NCBI RefSeq assembly: GCF_910578695.1
Contig: NZ_CAJTQJ010000013.1
Coordinates: forward strand, 1-54,132
From: an uncultured Brachyspira sp.
GTDB taxonomy: Bacteria > Spirochaetota > Brachyspiria > Brachyspirales > Brachyspiraceae
Direction: 5' to 3'
DNA: 54,132 nt
Part shown: piece by piece, positions 7,863 to 16,367 of the stretch
Position numbering within the stretch: position 1 is the first letter of the stretch
Layout of the letters: every line of letters begins with the position of its first letter
Made by a program: the position numbers and the translations under genes
Notes under the pieces: model-generated
Seen by the model: only the letters and a program-made list of their open reading frames with translations
Databases searched by the model: none
What the model was told of the DNA's origin: nothing

Positions 7863-10187
7863 ATGTCTCAAAAAAATGAGAATAATGAAAAAAATATGAA
7901 TCAGGAAAGCTCTGCATCTGATAATAAGCCTAAAGTTATAATAAAAAAAAATAACCCTTCTTCTAACAGCAGCAATAATGATAATCAGGCTGCAGCAGCT
8001 GTAAAAAAAGTAAAAAAAGTTATAAAAAAGAAAATAATAATACATCAGAATAAATCAGATAAGCATGATAATAGAAAGCAGGATAATAGCAGCAGTAATA
8101 CTGATAAGAATTTTACAAGATATGCAGATAGTAAAGATAATAAAAATTATTCTCATAACAGCAATAGAGAACATAGAGAAAATAAAGAACATAGAGAAAA
8201 TAAACAGTATAAAAATAATCAAATCCCTTCTTCTTCTGTAGATGATGTTTCTTCTTTCAATAAAAAAGATAATAAGAAAGATAATAAAAAAAGAGATTAT
8301 GATAAAAAAGATAAAGAGTATGATAAAAAATCATTTCAAAAAGATTCCAAAGCTGAAGCAGCACAAAGACAGGAGAATAAAATATTTAATAAACTGCAGG
8401 CTAAAAAGCGTCAGCAGGAACAAAGACTTGCAAGCGTTGAAAAAGAAATCAGCATAATGGAAACTATCACAGTAGGCGATTTGGCTAAAAAAATGAATTT
8501 GAGAGCATCTGATATAATATCCAAACTTATGGGTATGGGTACTATGGCTAGAGTTAATGATATAATTGATTCGGATACTGCTACAATAATTGCCGATGAT
8601 TTTGGATGTAAAGTTAATGTTATATCTTTACAGGAAGAGGCTACTGTAGAAGTAAAAGAGGATAGAGAAGAAGATTTAAAGCCTCGTCCTCCTGTAGTGA
8701 CTATAATGGGACATGTTGATCATGGAAAAACTTCTCTTCTTGATGCCATAAGACATAGCAATATTACATCAAAAGAAAGCGGAGGCATTACTCAGAATAT
8801 TGGTGCTTATAAAGTGAAAATACCTAGCGGAGAAATAGCCTTTATTGACACACCAGGTCATGCTGCATTTACTATGATGAGAGCAAGAGGAGCAAAAAGT
8901 ACTGATATAGTTATACTTGTTGTTGCATCAGATGACGGAGTTATGCCTCAGACTATTGAAGCTTTAAATCATGCTAAAGAAGCTGAAGTTCCTATAATAG
9001 TTGCTGTTAATAAAATGGATTTGCCTAATGCTACTATGGACAAAGTAAAAGCAGAATTATCAGAGTACGGACTTGCTCCTGAAGAGTGGGGCGGCGAGAC
9101 TCAGTATATTGGTGTTAGTGCTTTAACTAAAGAGGGAATTAATGATTTATTAGAGGCTATTATATTACAGGCTGAAATACTAGAATTGAAAGCTAATCCT
9201 GATAGAGAGGCTATGGGTATAGTATTAGAAGCATCTCTTGATCAAGGAAGAGGTCCTGTAGGTACTGCACTTGTACAAAACGGCACTTTAAAAGTAGGCG
9301 ATTATTTTGTATGCGGGCTTTCAGTCGGTAAAGTAAGAGCTATGGTTAATGATTTAGGGCAGAGGGTGGATAAGGCTTTGCCTTCTACTCCTGTTGAGGT
9401 TTTGGGATTTGAGAAGACGCCTGAAGCCGGAGAAATATTTAATGTTATGCTTGATGAGAGAGAGGCTAAGGCTATAGCTGATAAGAGAGTGCAGTTAAAA
9501 CAGCAGGAGGCTTTAAAGGCTAATGTTAAAGTTACTTTAGAAAATCTTTATGAAAAAATAGCTTCTGATGCTATGAAAGAGTTTAAAGTAATAATCAAAG
9601 CTGATGTTCAGGGAAGTGCTGAGGCTTTAAGAGATGCTTTAAATAAAATACAAAGCGATAAAATAAGATTTGTTTCAATATATAGTGCATCGGGTGCTGT
9701 TACAGAGAGCGATGTAAACTTAGCCCATGCATCTAATGCTATTATTATTGCATATAGAGTTCGCCCTTCTGGAAAGGCAAGAGAATTGGCTGAAAAACTT
9801 GGAATATCTATAGAGCGTTATGATATTATTTATGAAGCTATAGAATCTATTCAAGATGCTATGAAAGGTTCGCTTGAAAGACTTAAGAAAGAAGTTGATA
9901 TAGGCACTGTTGAGGTTAGAGATGTATTTCATGTACCTAGAGTCGGTACTATTGCAGGCTGTTATGTTACTAGCGGTAAGATAGAAAGAAATGCCGGAGT
10001 GAGAGTTATGAGGGATAATGTTCTCATTTATACAAGCAAAATTTCTAGTTTGAGAAGAATTAAAGATGATGTTAAAGAGGTTGCTTCCGGTTATGAATGC
10101 GGTGCTTCTATAGAAAACTTTAATGATATTAAAAAAGGCGATCTTTTAGAAATATTTAAAATAGAAGAAATAGCTCAGGATTTATAA
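7863..10187 (+). CDS. infB: Translation initiation factor IF-2
   Basis: 774 residues. Residues 1-195 are a low-complexity N-terminal region very rich in Lys, Asn, Asp and Ser, with short repeats such as HRENKEHRENK. An IF2_N domain (METITVGDLAKKMNL) follows. The G domain shows GHVDHGKT (about 282), DTPGHAAF, NKMD and SAL. The C-terminal beta-barrel and initiator-tRNA-binding domains complete it. It delivers fMet-tRNA to the 30S subunit. In many bacteria infB follows nusA; here it follows a lipoprotein gene and is followed by a repeat element, so the usual nusA-infB-rbfA cluster is broken. Confidence 0.98.
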   Translation: MSQKNENNEKNMNQESSASDNKPKVIIKKNNPSSNSSNNDNQAAAAVKKVKKVIKKKIIIHQNKSDKHDNRKQDNSSSNTDKNFTRYADSKDNKNYSHNSNREHRENKEHRENKQYKNNQIPSSSVDDVSSFNKKDNKKDNKKRDYDKKDKEYDKKSFQKDSKAEAAQRQENKIFNKLQAKKRQQEQRLASVEKEISIMETITVGDLAKKMNLRASDIISKLMGMGTMARVNDIIDSDTATIIADDFGCKVNVISLQEEATVEVKEDREEDLKPRPPVVTIMGHVDHGKTSLLDAIRHSNITSKESGGITQNIGAYKVKIPSGEIAFIDTPGHAAFTMMRARGAKSTDIVILVVASDDGVMPQTIEALNHAKEAEVPIIVAVNKMDLPNATMDKVKAELSEYGLAPEEWGGETQYIGVSALTKEGINDLLEAIILQAEILELKANPDREAMGIVLEASLDQGRGPVGTALVQNGTLKVGDYFVCGLSVGKVRAMVNDLGQRVDKALPSTPVEVLGFEKTPEAGEIFNVMLDEREAKAIADKRVQLKQQEALKANVKVTLENLYEKIASDAMKEFKVIIKADVQGSAEALRDALNKIQSDKIRFVSIYSASGAVTESDVNLAHASNAIIIAYRVRPSGKARELAEKLGISIERYDIIYEAIESIQDAMKGSLERLKKEVDIGTVEVRDVFHVPRVGTIAGCYVTSGKIERNAGVRVMRDNVLIYTSKISSLRRIKDDVKEVASGYECGASIENFNDIKKGDLLEIFKIEEIAQDL

Positions 10188-10207
10188 TAATTTTATTTTT
10201 AATTATT

Positions 10208-10275
10208 CCTGCTAATAGAAATTATGAGCTTTGATACTCTGCCATTCTACGAATGTCAGGCACTCACAATTTTTA
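10208..10275 (-). repeat. Interspersed inverted-repeat element, copy R2
   Basis: Minus-orientation copy. On the minus strand it reads AAAAATTGTGAGTGCC, then CTGACATTCGTAGAATGGCAG, then AGCTCATAATTTCTA. The arms pair with one G-U and one mismatch. It lies 20 bases past the infB stop and supplies the last residues of the small reading frame ending at 10212. Confidence 0.85.
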
Positions 10276-10451
10276 TAATAATCTATTATATTTTCTATAT
10301 ATTTAATTTTTACTTCTGTAGAGTGAGTATTTATTTTCACTTCTTTTTTATTCTTATCATTATCTAAAAAGTAAAGTATATTGTATTCATTATTGTTATC
10401 ATAAGTTAACATTTCAAAGGAAAGAGTTTCTCCTGCATTTCCAGCTTTTAT
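10212..10451 (-). pseudogene. Gene remnant whose C-terminus is encoded by repeat R2
   Basis: An ATG-started frame of 66 codons (10412 down to 10212) is open further upstream to a stop at 10452-10454, adding IKAGNAGETLSFE before the Met. The reading MLTYDNNNEYNILYFLD looks like the C-terminal part of a protein rather than a beginning. The last 15 residues, LTFVEWQSIKAHNFY, come entirely from the repeat element. There is no ribosome binding site at the ATG. I read it as a truncated gene with a repeat-derived tail, but a short real gene cannot be excluded. The parent family is not recognised. Confidence 0.5.
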
Positions 10452-10573
10452 TTATGATTATATTTTTTTTATGCATTTATATTCCAATCTAAAATTATAA
10501 ATGATATACATAGTATATAATTTTTTATGTATTATTATATAAGGAGTTTTATTATTTATTGTTAAAATTTTCT

Positions 10574-10960
10574 TTATTTATTTCTTTTTATTATATTTGC
10601 AATTTTTCTATATTTCTGATTCAGTGCTATATCTAAAGCAGTATATCCTTCATTATTTTTAATATTTAAATCAGCACCTTTGTCTACTAGGAATTTAACT
10701 ATTGGTTCATGATTTAATAAACAAGCATACATTAAAGCAGTATTTCCTTTATTATTTTTAATATTTAAATCAGCACCTCTGTCTAATAACAATTTAACAT
10801 CGTTTATTTTATTTCTTCTTACAGAATTTATAAACAAGGAATCTAAATTTTCTGCATTTTCCGCATTTTCTGCACAGTCAAAAACATTATTTTCTGCACA
10901 GGCAAAAACATTAAATAATAATAAAAATATAAAAATCAGTTCTTTCACTTTCTTCTCCAC
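10574..10960 (-). CDS. Small exported ankyrin-repeat protein
   Basis: 128 residues. A hydrophobic N-terminus (about 8-20) ends in NVFAC, a possible loose lipobox. A short repetitive linker rich in CAEN/AEN units follows, then about two and a half ankyrin repeats with the usual pattern: LLLDRGADLNIKNNKGNTAL, LVDKGADLNIKNNEGYTALD. Such a short stack would give only a small binding surface; the partner is unknown. GGAG lies upstream of the start. It stands directly downstream of a fragment of hypoxanthine phosphoribosyltransferase on the same strand, within a region of gene debris. Confidence 0.75.
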   Translation of the reverse strand: MEKKVKELIFIFLLLFNVFACAENNVFDCAENAENAENLDSLFINSVRRNKINDVKLLLDRGADLNIKNNKGNTALMYACLLNHEPIVKFLVDKGADLNIKNNEGYTALDIALNQKYRKIANIIKRNK

Positions 10961-10984
10961 CTATATATTTACAACTTTTTGTTT

Positions 10985-11104
10985 TTATTTCAACGCTTCT
11001 ATATAATATAAATTTCCGTACTTTTTAGTATAGTCAATTCCATACCCTACAACAAATTCATCTTCAATATCAAATCTATTATCATCTTTTTTTAATACTA
11101 TCAT
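10985..11104 (-). pseudogene. hpt: 3' fragment of a hypoxanthine phosphoribosyltransferase gene
   Basis: The minus strand encodes MIVLKKDDNRFDIED then EFVVGYGIDYTKKYGNLYYI and EALK followed by a stop. D-EFVVGYGxDY-xx-KYxNLxYIxxLK is the characteristic C-terminus of bacterial hypoxanthine-guanine phosphoribosyltransferases. An in-frame TAA lies four codons before the first Met, and nothing like the rest of the enzyme (PRPP loop and core) is seen upstream. It is therefore a remnant of about 39 codons. An intact copy is presumably elsewhere; that is inference. Confidence 0.8.
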
Positions 11105-11410
11105 CTTTAAGGTAAATTAAATTATTATAGCATTAAAATATTATTTGATTTGATGTCAAATTATAATATAACTGTTATATTTTTGCAAGATATAGCTTTA
11201 TTGACAAATTTTAATTTTATGGCAGTTATTGAAAGACAAGATAAAAGTATTAACATTACTTAACAAGCTAAAATTTACAGATGTAAAAAATACAAATAAT
11301 ATGGATACTATATTATTATAAAGCCAATAGATAAAAGATATTTACCTATTGGCTTGTTTATTTAATTGAATAAATATTTTTTAATTTGTCAAAAATATTT
11401 TATTAATCAC
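11105..11410. other. Intergenic stretch without recognisable genes
   Basis: AT-rich sequence between the hpt fragment and the end of etfA. I see only the hairpin at 11321-11355. No RNA gene or repeat copy was found. Confidence 0.5.
11321..11355 (-). terminator. Hairpin after etfA
   Basis: A 15-base stem (11321-11335 with 11341-11355, one G-U pair, 5-base loop) lies 55 bases past the etfA stop. The T-rich tail is better on the plus strand (GTTTATTTAATT) than on the minus strand, so termination of the etf operon here is likely but not a textbook case. Confidence 0.6.
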
Positions 11411-12436
11411 TTAGCTTTTTTTAGCTTCTATTGCTTTTGATAACTCTTCAGCTAATAGAGGAAGTACTTTATTTACATCTCCTACTATTCCTAAATCTGC
11501 TATTCCAAACATTGGAGCATCTTTATCTTTATTTATTGCTATTATAAACTCAGATTCTTCCATTCCAGCCATATGCTGAATTGCACCTGATATTCCGCAG
11601 GCAAAGTATATATCCGGTCTTACTGTTTTACCTGTTTGACCTACTTGTCTGTCATGATCTATAAATCCTGCATCTACTGCGGCTCTTGATGCTGATACTA
11701 CAGCTCCTATTTTAGATGCTACAGCTTCTAGGTTTTTGAAGTTATCTTTTGTTCCTACGCCTCTTCCTCCAGATACTAATATCTTAGCTTCTGTTATATC
11801 AACTTTATTAGCACTTTCTTTTACTATATCTAAGATTTTTACTTTCATCTTAGATGTGTCTATATTTACTGGGAATGCTTCTATTTCTCCCTTTCTTCCT
11901 GCTTCTTTAGCTAATTTCTGCATTACACCTGGTCTTACAGTTGCCATTTGAGGTCTATGATCAGGACATACTATTGTAGCCATTAAGTTTCCGCCGAATG
12001 CAGGTCTTGTCATTCCGAAAACTCTTCCGCCGTCTTTGCCTTCTGTTATTTCTAGTTTTGTACAGTCTGCTGTAAGTCCTGTTTCAAGTCTTGAAGATAC
12101 TCTAGGACCTAAGTCTCTTCCTAAAGTTGTTGCACCTAATAATACTATTTCTGGCTTTTTAGCATCTACTATAGCTTTAAATACTTGCGAATAAGCTTCA
12201 GTATCATATTGTTTTAATATTTCATTATCTACAACTAATACTTTATCTGCACCGTATTCTACCAAAGTTTGAGCTAAATTTTGTATATTATGTCCTACTA
12301 AAACAGCTGTTACATCTGTACTTAATTCAGCTGCAAGTTTTTTTGCCTCTCCTATTAACTCTAGACCTACATTTTGAAGTACGCCGTCTCTTTGTTCAGC
12401 AAATACTAATATTCCTTTATAATCGCTTAAATTCAT
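11411..12436 (-). CDS. etfA: Electron transfer flavoprotein, alpha subunit
   Basis: 341 residues. The C-terminal FAD-binding signature is clear: VGQTGKTVRPDIYFACGISG then AIQHMAGM. The N-terminal domain is of the ETF nucleotide-binding type. With EtfB it forms the heterodimer that carries electrons for the acyl-CoA dehydrogenase encoded two genes upstream; in anaerobes such complexes often bifurcate electrons from NADH to crotonyl-CoA and ferredoxin. AAGGAG precedes the start. Last gene of the six-gene operon beginning at 17927. Confidence 0.95.
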   Translation of the reverse strand: MNLSDYKGILVFAEQRDGVLQNVGLELIGEAKKLAAELSTDVTAVLVGHNIQNLAQTLVEYGADKVLVVDNEILKQYDTEAYSQVFKAIVDAKKPEIVLLGATTLGRDLGPRVSSRLETGLTADCTKLEITEGKDGGRVFGMTRPAFGGNLMATIVCPDHRPQMATVRPGVMQKLAKEAGRKGEIEAFPVNIDTSKMKVKILDIVKESANKVDITEAKILVSGGRGVGTKDNFKNLEAVASKIGAVVSASRAAVDAGFIDHDRQVGQTGKTVRPDIYFACGISGAIQHMAGMEESEFIIAINKDKDAPMFGIADLGIVGDVNKVLPLLAEELSKAIEAKKS

Positions 12437-12471
12437 TATTTTATTCTCCTTTTCTAAGGTTCTTTTGTTAA

Positions 12472-13257
12472 TTAAATAACAAATTTCTCTTTTAATTTTT
12501 CAATTATGATATTAACAGCTTCTTTTGTATCAACATCAAATACTTTACCTGCTTGTTTAGCTCCTTTAGTAAAGGATTTGCTTACTTTTGTAGGAGATCC
12601 TTTAAGACCTATTAATGCAGGGTCTACTTTTATAGTTTCTGATGACCATACTTCAATTTCTTTATCATAAGCTTCTACTATTCCTTTTACTCTCATATAT
12701 CTTGGGCTGTTAGCTTCTGATAATACTGTTACTAGAGCAGGTAATTGAACATTTAATAAGTAATATCCGTCTTCTATAAGTCTTTTTATTGTTAATGACT
12801 TATCAGATTCATTATACTGCATTTCTTTTACATAAGATACTTGAGGTAAGTCTAAACGCTCAGCAATTTGAGGACCAACCTGAGCTGTATCTCCGTCTAT
12901 AGCTTGTCTTCCTGAAATAATAAGATCAGCTTCTATATTTTTCAAAGCTACTGATAATGTGTAAGCAGTTGCTAAAGTATCTGCACCTCCGAACTTTCTG
13001 TCAGTTACAAGAATTGCTCTGTCTGCTCCCATTGCATAAGCTTCTCTTAATATTGCTTCAGCTTGAGGAGGTCCCATTGTTATTACAGTTACATGTGCAC
13101 CGTATTTATCTTTTAATTTTAAAGCTTCTTCTAATCCGCCTTTATCATCTGGGTTCATTATACTAGGAACACCAGTTCTTATTAATGTACCTTTTTCAGG
13201 ATCCAGTTTTATCTCTGTTGTATCTGGAACCTGTTTTATACAAACTACTATTTTCAT
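12472..13257 (-). CDS. etfB: Electron transfer flavoprotein, beta subunit
   Basis: 261 residues, full length. MKIVVCIKQVPDTTEIKLD is the usual EtfB beginning. ADLIISGRQAIDGDTAQVGP is the diagnostic loop, followed by the LNVQLPALVTVLSEANSPRY segment. The second cofactor of bacterial ETFs (AMP or a second FAD) binds in this chain; the window does not show which. The start is supported by GGAGG. Spacing to etfA is 35 bases. Confidence 0.96.
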   Translation of the reverse strand: MKIVVCIKQVPDTTEIKLDPEKGTLIRTGVPSIMNPDDKGGLEEALKLKDKYGAHVTVITMGPPQAEAILREAYAMGADRAILVTDRKFGGADTLATAYTLSVALKNIEADLIISGRQAIDGDTAQVGPQIAERLDLPQVSYVKEMQYNESDKSLTIKRLIEDGYYLLNVQLPALVTVLSEANSPRYMRVKGIVEAYDKEIEVWSSETIKVDPALIGLKGSPTKVSKSFTKGAKQAGKVFDVDTKEAVNIIIEKLKEKFVI

Positions 13258-13293
13258 TTCTATTCCTCCATAATATTTTATTTACTAATTGGC

Positions 13294-14439
13294 TTATCTC
13301 AAAAGGTTTCCTGCTATAACCATTCTTTGAACTTCTGATGTACCTTCATAGATTTCTGTTATCTTAGCATCTCTCATCATTCTTTCAACTGGATATTCTC
13401 TTGTATATCCGTATCCGCCGTGAAGCTGAACTGCTTTAGTTGTTACTTCCATTGCAGTTTCTGATGCAAATAATTTTGCTCTTGCTGCATCAACTGAATA
13501 TGGAAGATGATTGCTTTCTCTCCACGCTGCTTTATAAACTAGAAGTCTTGCAGCTTCTACTTTTACTTCAAGATTAGCTAATTGGAATTGAGTATTTTGG
13601 AAATTAGCTATTGTTCTTCCGAATTGTTTTCTTTCTTTTACATAAGCAACTGTTTCATCAATAGCACCTTGTGCAAGTCCTAATGCCTGAGATGCTATTC
13701 CTATTCTTCCTCCGTCAAGAGTCATCATAGCAATTTTAAATCCTTTTCCTAATTCTCCTAATAGATTATCTTTAGGTATTCTTGCATTTTCAAATATTAA
13801 TTCGCAAGTTGCAGAACCTCTGATTCCTAATTTTTTCTCTTTTTTACCAATAGTAAATCCAGGAGTTCCTGCCTCTATTATGAATGCTGAAATTCCTTTT
13901 AATCCTTTTGATTTGTCTGTCATTGCAAATATTACATATACATTAGCATATCCTGCATTTGTTATGAATATTTTTGAACCGTTAATCACCCATTCATTAG
14001 CAGCTTCATCTAATACAGCTACTGTCTGCTGTCCTGCTGCATCTGTACCTGCATTTGGTTCTGTAAGTCCGAATGCTCCAATCCATTCTCCGCTAGCCAA
14101 TTTAGGAACATATTTTTGTTTTTGAGCGTCTGTACCGAATGCTAATATAGGCCAAGTTCCAAGAGAAGTATGTGCTGAAAGAACAACTCCTGTAGTACCG
14201 CAAACTCTTGATAATTCTTCAACAGCCATAGCATACATTAAGTTGTCTCCGCCTGCTCCGCCGTATTCTTTAGGAATAGGTATGCCCATAAGTCCTATTT
14301 CAGCCATTTTCTTAACAGTTTCAACAGGGAATCTTTCTTCCTCGTCAAGTTCTGTTGCTAAAGGTTTTACCTCTTTTTCAGCAAATTCTCTTATCATTTG
14401 TCTGAAAAGTTCATGTGTTTTAGGTAAATTAAATTCCAT
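13294..14439 (-). CDS. Short-chain (butyryl-CoA type) acyl-CoA dehydrogenase
   Basis: 381 residues from the ATG at 14439. A frame upstream would add ten residues, but GGAGG lies correctly before this internal ATG (MEFNLPKTHELFRQM), so I choose it. Family signatures are FGLTEPNAGTDAAGQQT (acyl-CoA and FAD binding), KKEKKLGIRGSATCEL and the C-terminal DAKITEIYEGTSEVQRMVI. The Glu in YEGTS (about 365) is the catalytic base position of short-chain enzymes. With EtfAB it should reduce crotonyl-CoA to butyryl-CoA in this fermentative context, or run the reverse. Clustering with etfBA supports a butyryl-CoA dehydrogenase. Confidence 0.92.
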   Translation of the reverse strand: MEFNLPKTHELFRQMIREFAEKEVKPLATELDEEERFPVETVKKMAEIGLMGIPIPKEYGGAGGDNLMYAMAVEELSRVCGTTGVVLSAHTSLGTWPILAFGTDAQKQKYVPKLASGEWIGAFGLTEPNAGTDAAGQQTVAVLDEAANEWVINGSKIFITNAGYANVYVIFAMTDKSKGLKGISAFIIEAGTPGFTIGKKEKKLGIRGSATCELIFENARIPKDNLLGELGKGFKIAMMTLDGGRIGIASQALGLAQGAIDETVAYVKERKQFGRTIANFQNTQFQLANLEVKVEAARLLVYKAAWRESNHLPYSVDAARAKLFASETAMEVTTKAVQLHGGYGYTREYPVERMMRDAKITEIYEGTSEVQRMVIAGNLLR

Positions 14440-14485
14440 TCTAATCCTCCAATGAATATTATTTATCAAATTTTTTAATTTTTGT

Positions 14486-14890
14486 TTATTTCTTCATTAT
14501 AGTAGCTTTTCCGCTTAAAACAATTTTTCCTTCCTGATTTGTACAAGTAGTTGAAAGAATTACTCTGTTTTTTTCAGGGATAAGTTCTATAATTTCAGCA
14601 GTAGCTGTAACAGTATCTCCAAAATATACAGGTGCTGTAAATTTTAACTCTTGTCCCATATAAATGCTTCCTTCTCCCGGAAGTTTCGTTCCTAAAACCG
14701 CAGATATAAGTCCTGCTGTAAGCATTCCATGAGCTATTCTATGCTTGAACATAGTCTGCTGTGCATGGGCTTCATTTAAGTGAGCAGGGTTAGTATCGAG
14801 AGTAATTCCAGCATATAGAACTACATCTGTTTCAGTTATAGTTTTAGCAACTTCAGCTTTCATTCCGACTTTTAAATCTTCAAATTTCAT
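14486..14890 (-). CDS. MaoC-like (R)-specific enoyl-CoA hydratase
   Basis: 134 residues, a single hot-dog fold of PhaJ size. The hydratase-2 motif reads YAGITLDTNPAHLNEAHA with RIAHGML. Asp32 and His37 align with the catalytic pair of PhaJ. It should interconvert (R)-3-hydroxyacyl-CoA and trans-2-enoyl-CoA, here probably (R)-3-hydroxybutyryl-CoA and crotonyl-CoA. It fits between the CoA-transferase and the acyl-CoA dehydrogenase in the same operon and takes the place of an (S)-specific crotonase, which is not present in the window. Confidence 0.85.
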   Translation of the reverse strand: MKFEDLKVGMKAEVAKTITETDVVLYAGITLDTNPAHLNEAHAQQTMFKHRIAHGMLTAGLISAVLGTKLPGEGSIYMGQELKFTAPVYFGDTVTATAEIIELIPEKNRVILSTTCTNQEGKIVLSGKATIMKK

Positions 14891-14938
14891 AATTATTGCT
14901 CCTAAAAAATATTTTTTTATAATAAATCAAAAATAAAA

Positions 14939-16339
14939 TCAAACAACGCCAAAGCTAGCAAGTACAATACAAATTGCAACAGTTATAACAGGAATTACAG
15001 CAGTACACATTGCAATATCGCCGTAAGATTCTCTATGAGTCATTCCTGTAACAGCAAGAACTGTAATAACTGCTCCATTATGTGGCATAGTATCTAACCC
15101 TCCACAAGCCATTGAAGCTATTCTGTGAAGAACTTGTGGGCTTATATTTTCTCTTAAAGCATCTGCTAAATATGTTTGACTTAAAGCTTCAAGTGCAATA
15201 CTTAATCCTCCAGATGCTGAACCTGTTATACCTGCAAGTGCAGATACAGAAATTGCTTCTGATACAAGAGGGTTTGAAGAAACTCCAAGTAAAGCACCTT
15301 TAACAACAGCAAATGCTGCAAGTGAGGCTATAACACTTCCGTATCCAACTTCAGATGCCGTATTCATAACAGCAAGAAATGATCCTGATACACCTTCTGT
15401 AAGAGTTTTAATAACATTCATTCTCTTTAAGTTAAGAAGAATTGCAACTACTATAGAAAGCACTAATGAAACAATTAAACTCCAGTTTCCTACAACTTTA
15501 TCATATGTTGTTCCATAATCTTGAAGATAAGAAAGATTCGCTTTAGGAAATATAAATTTAGAAGTAATAAATCCTATAACTAGAACTAAAACTATTGGAA
15601 GAATTGCAATTCCAAATGGTGGAAGTTTTCCTGAATTTTCTTCTGCTTCATAATCTTCTACTACAGGTTCATTTTTATGAACTCCATATCCTTCACCTTT
15701 ATCCATAGCTGCTTTTACTCTTTTTTGAAGCCACACAATTGAGCCTGTTGCCATAAGTATAGCCCCAATTATTCCAAGAACTGGAGCTGCATAAGCATCT
15801 GTTCCAAAAAATCGCATAGGAATAGCATTTTGAATTTGAGGTGTTCCAGGTAAAGCTGTCATTGTGAAAGTGAAAGCTCCTGCAGCAATTGATGCAGGAA
15901 TGAATCTTTTAGGTATAGCTGCCTCTTTAAATAAAACTGCTGCTACAGGGTATATAGCAAAAGATACAACAAATAAAGATACTCCGCCGTAAGTAAGTAC
16001 ACCACAAGTAAGAATTATAGCTATTATAGCCCTTTCTTTACCAAATTTTTCACAAATAAAATATGAAATACTTTTTGCAGAACCTGTGCTATCCATTACC
16101 TTACCAAATATAGCTCCGAGTAAGAAAATAGGGAAAAAACTTCTTACATATCCTGCTAATGCATTCATAAAAGTTTCTGTATATGTAGCCAATATATGTA
16201 TATTTCCGCTGTCAAGACCGCTCATTATTGCTGCAAAGCAGGCAAGAAGTGGTGCTATAATTAAAACTGAAATTCCTCTATACGCTAAATACATCAAAAG
16301 TGCTAGTGACACTATAACACCAATTGTTCCAAATACCAT
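14939..16339 (-). CDS. GntP-family carboxylate permease
   Basis: 466 residues with about 12 hydrophobic segments over the whole length and a hydrophilic loop near 205-230. TALPGTPQIQNAIP and GGLDTMPHNGAVITVL are GntP-family signatures. Family members import gluconate, and some clustered with CoA-transferases import D-3-hydroxybutyrate or short-chain acids. The neighbours (CoA-transferase, (R)-hydratase, butyryl-CoA dehydrogenase) favour a C4 hydroxy acid as substrate; this is inference. It is inner-membrane and 28 bases downstream of the CoA-transferase gene. Confidence 0.85.
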   Translation of the reverse strand: MVFGTIGVIVSLALLMYLAYRGISVLIIAPLLACFAAIMSGLDSGNIHILATYTETFMNALAGYVRSFFPIFLLGAIFGKVMDSTGSAKSISYFICEKFGKERAIIAIILTCGVLTYGGVSLFVVSFAIYPVAAVLFKEAAIPKRFIPASIAAGAFTFTMTALPGTPQIQNAIPMRFFGTDAYAAPVLGIIGAILMATGSIVWLQKRVKAAMDKGEGYGVHKNEPVVEDYEAEENSGKLPPFGIAILPIVLVLVIGFITSKFIFPKANLSYLQDYGTTYDKVVGNWSLIVSLVLSIVVAILLNLKRMNVIKTLTEGVSGSFLAVMNTASEVGYGSVIASLAAFAVVKGALLGVSSNPLVSEAISVSALAGITGSASGGLSIALEALSQTYLADALRENISPQVLHRIASMACGGLDTMPHNGAVITVLAVTGMTHRESYGDIAMCTAVIPVITVAICIVLASFGVV

Positions 16340-16367
16340 ATAATAATCTCCTTTTTTATTTTTTTTA

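Noticed and set aside
12957..13166. 69-codon plus-strand frame in etfB, and similar ones at 11736-11951, 13880-14125 and 15112-15303
   Set aside because: All lie opposite strongly conserved genes and carry no motifs of their own.
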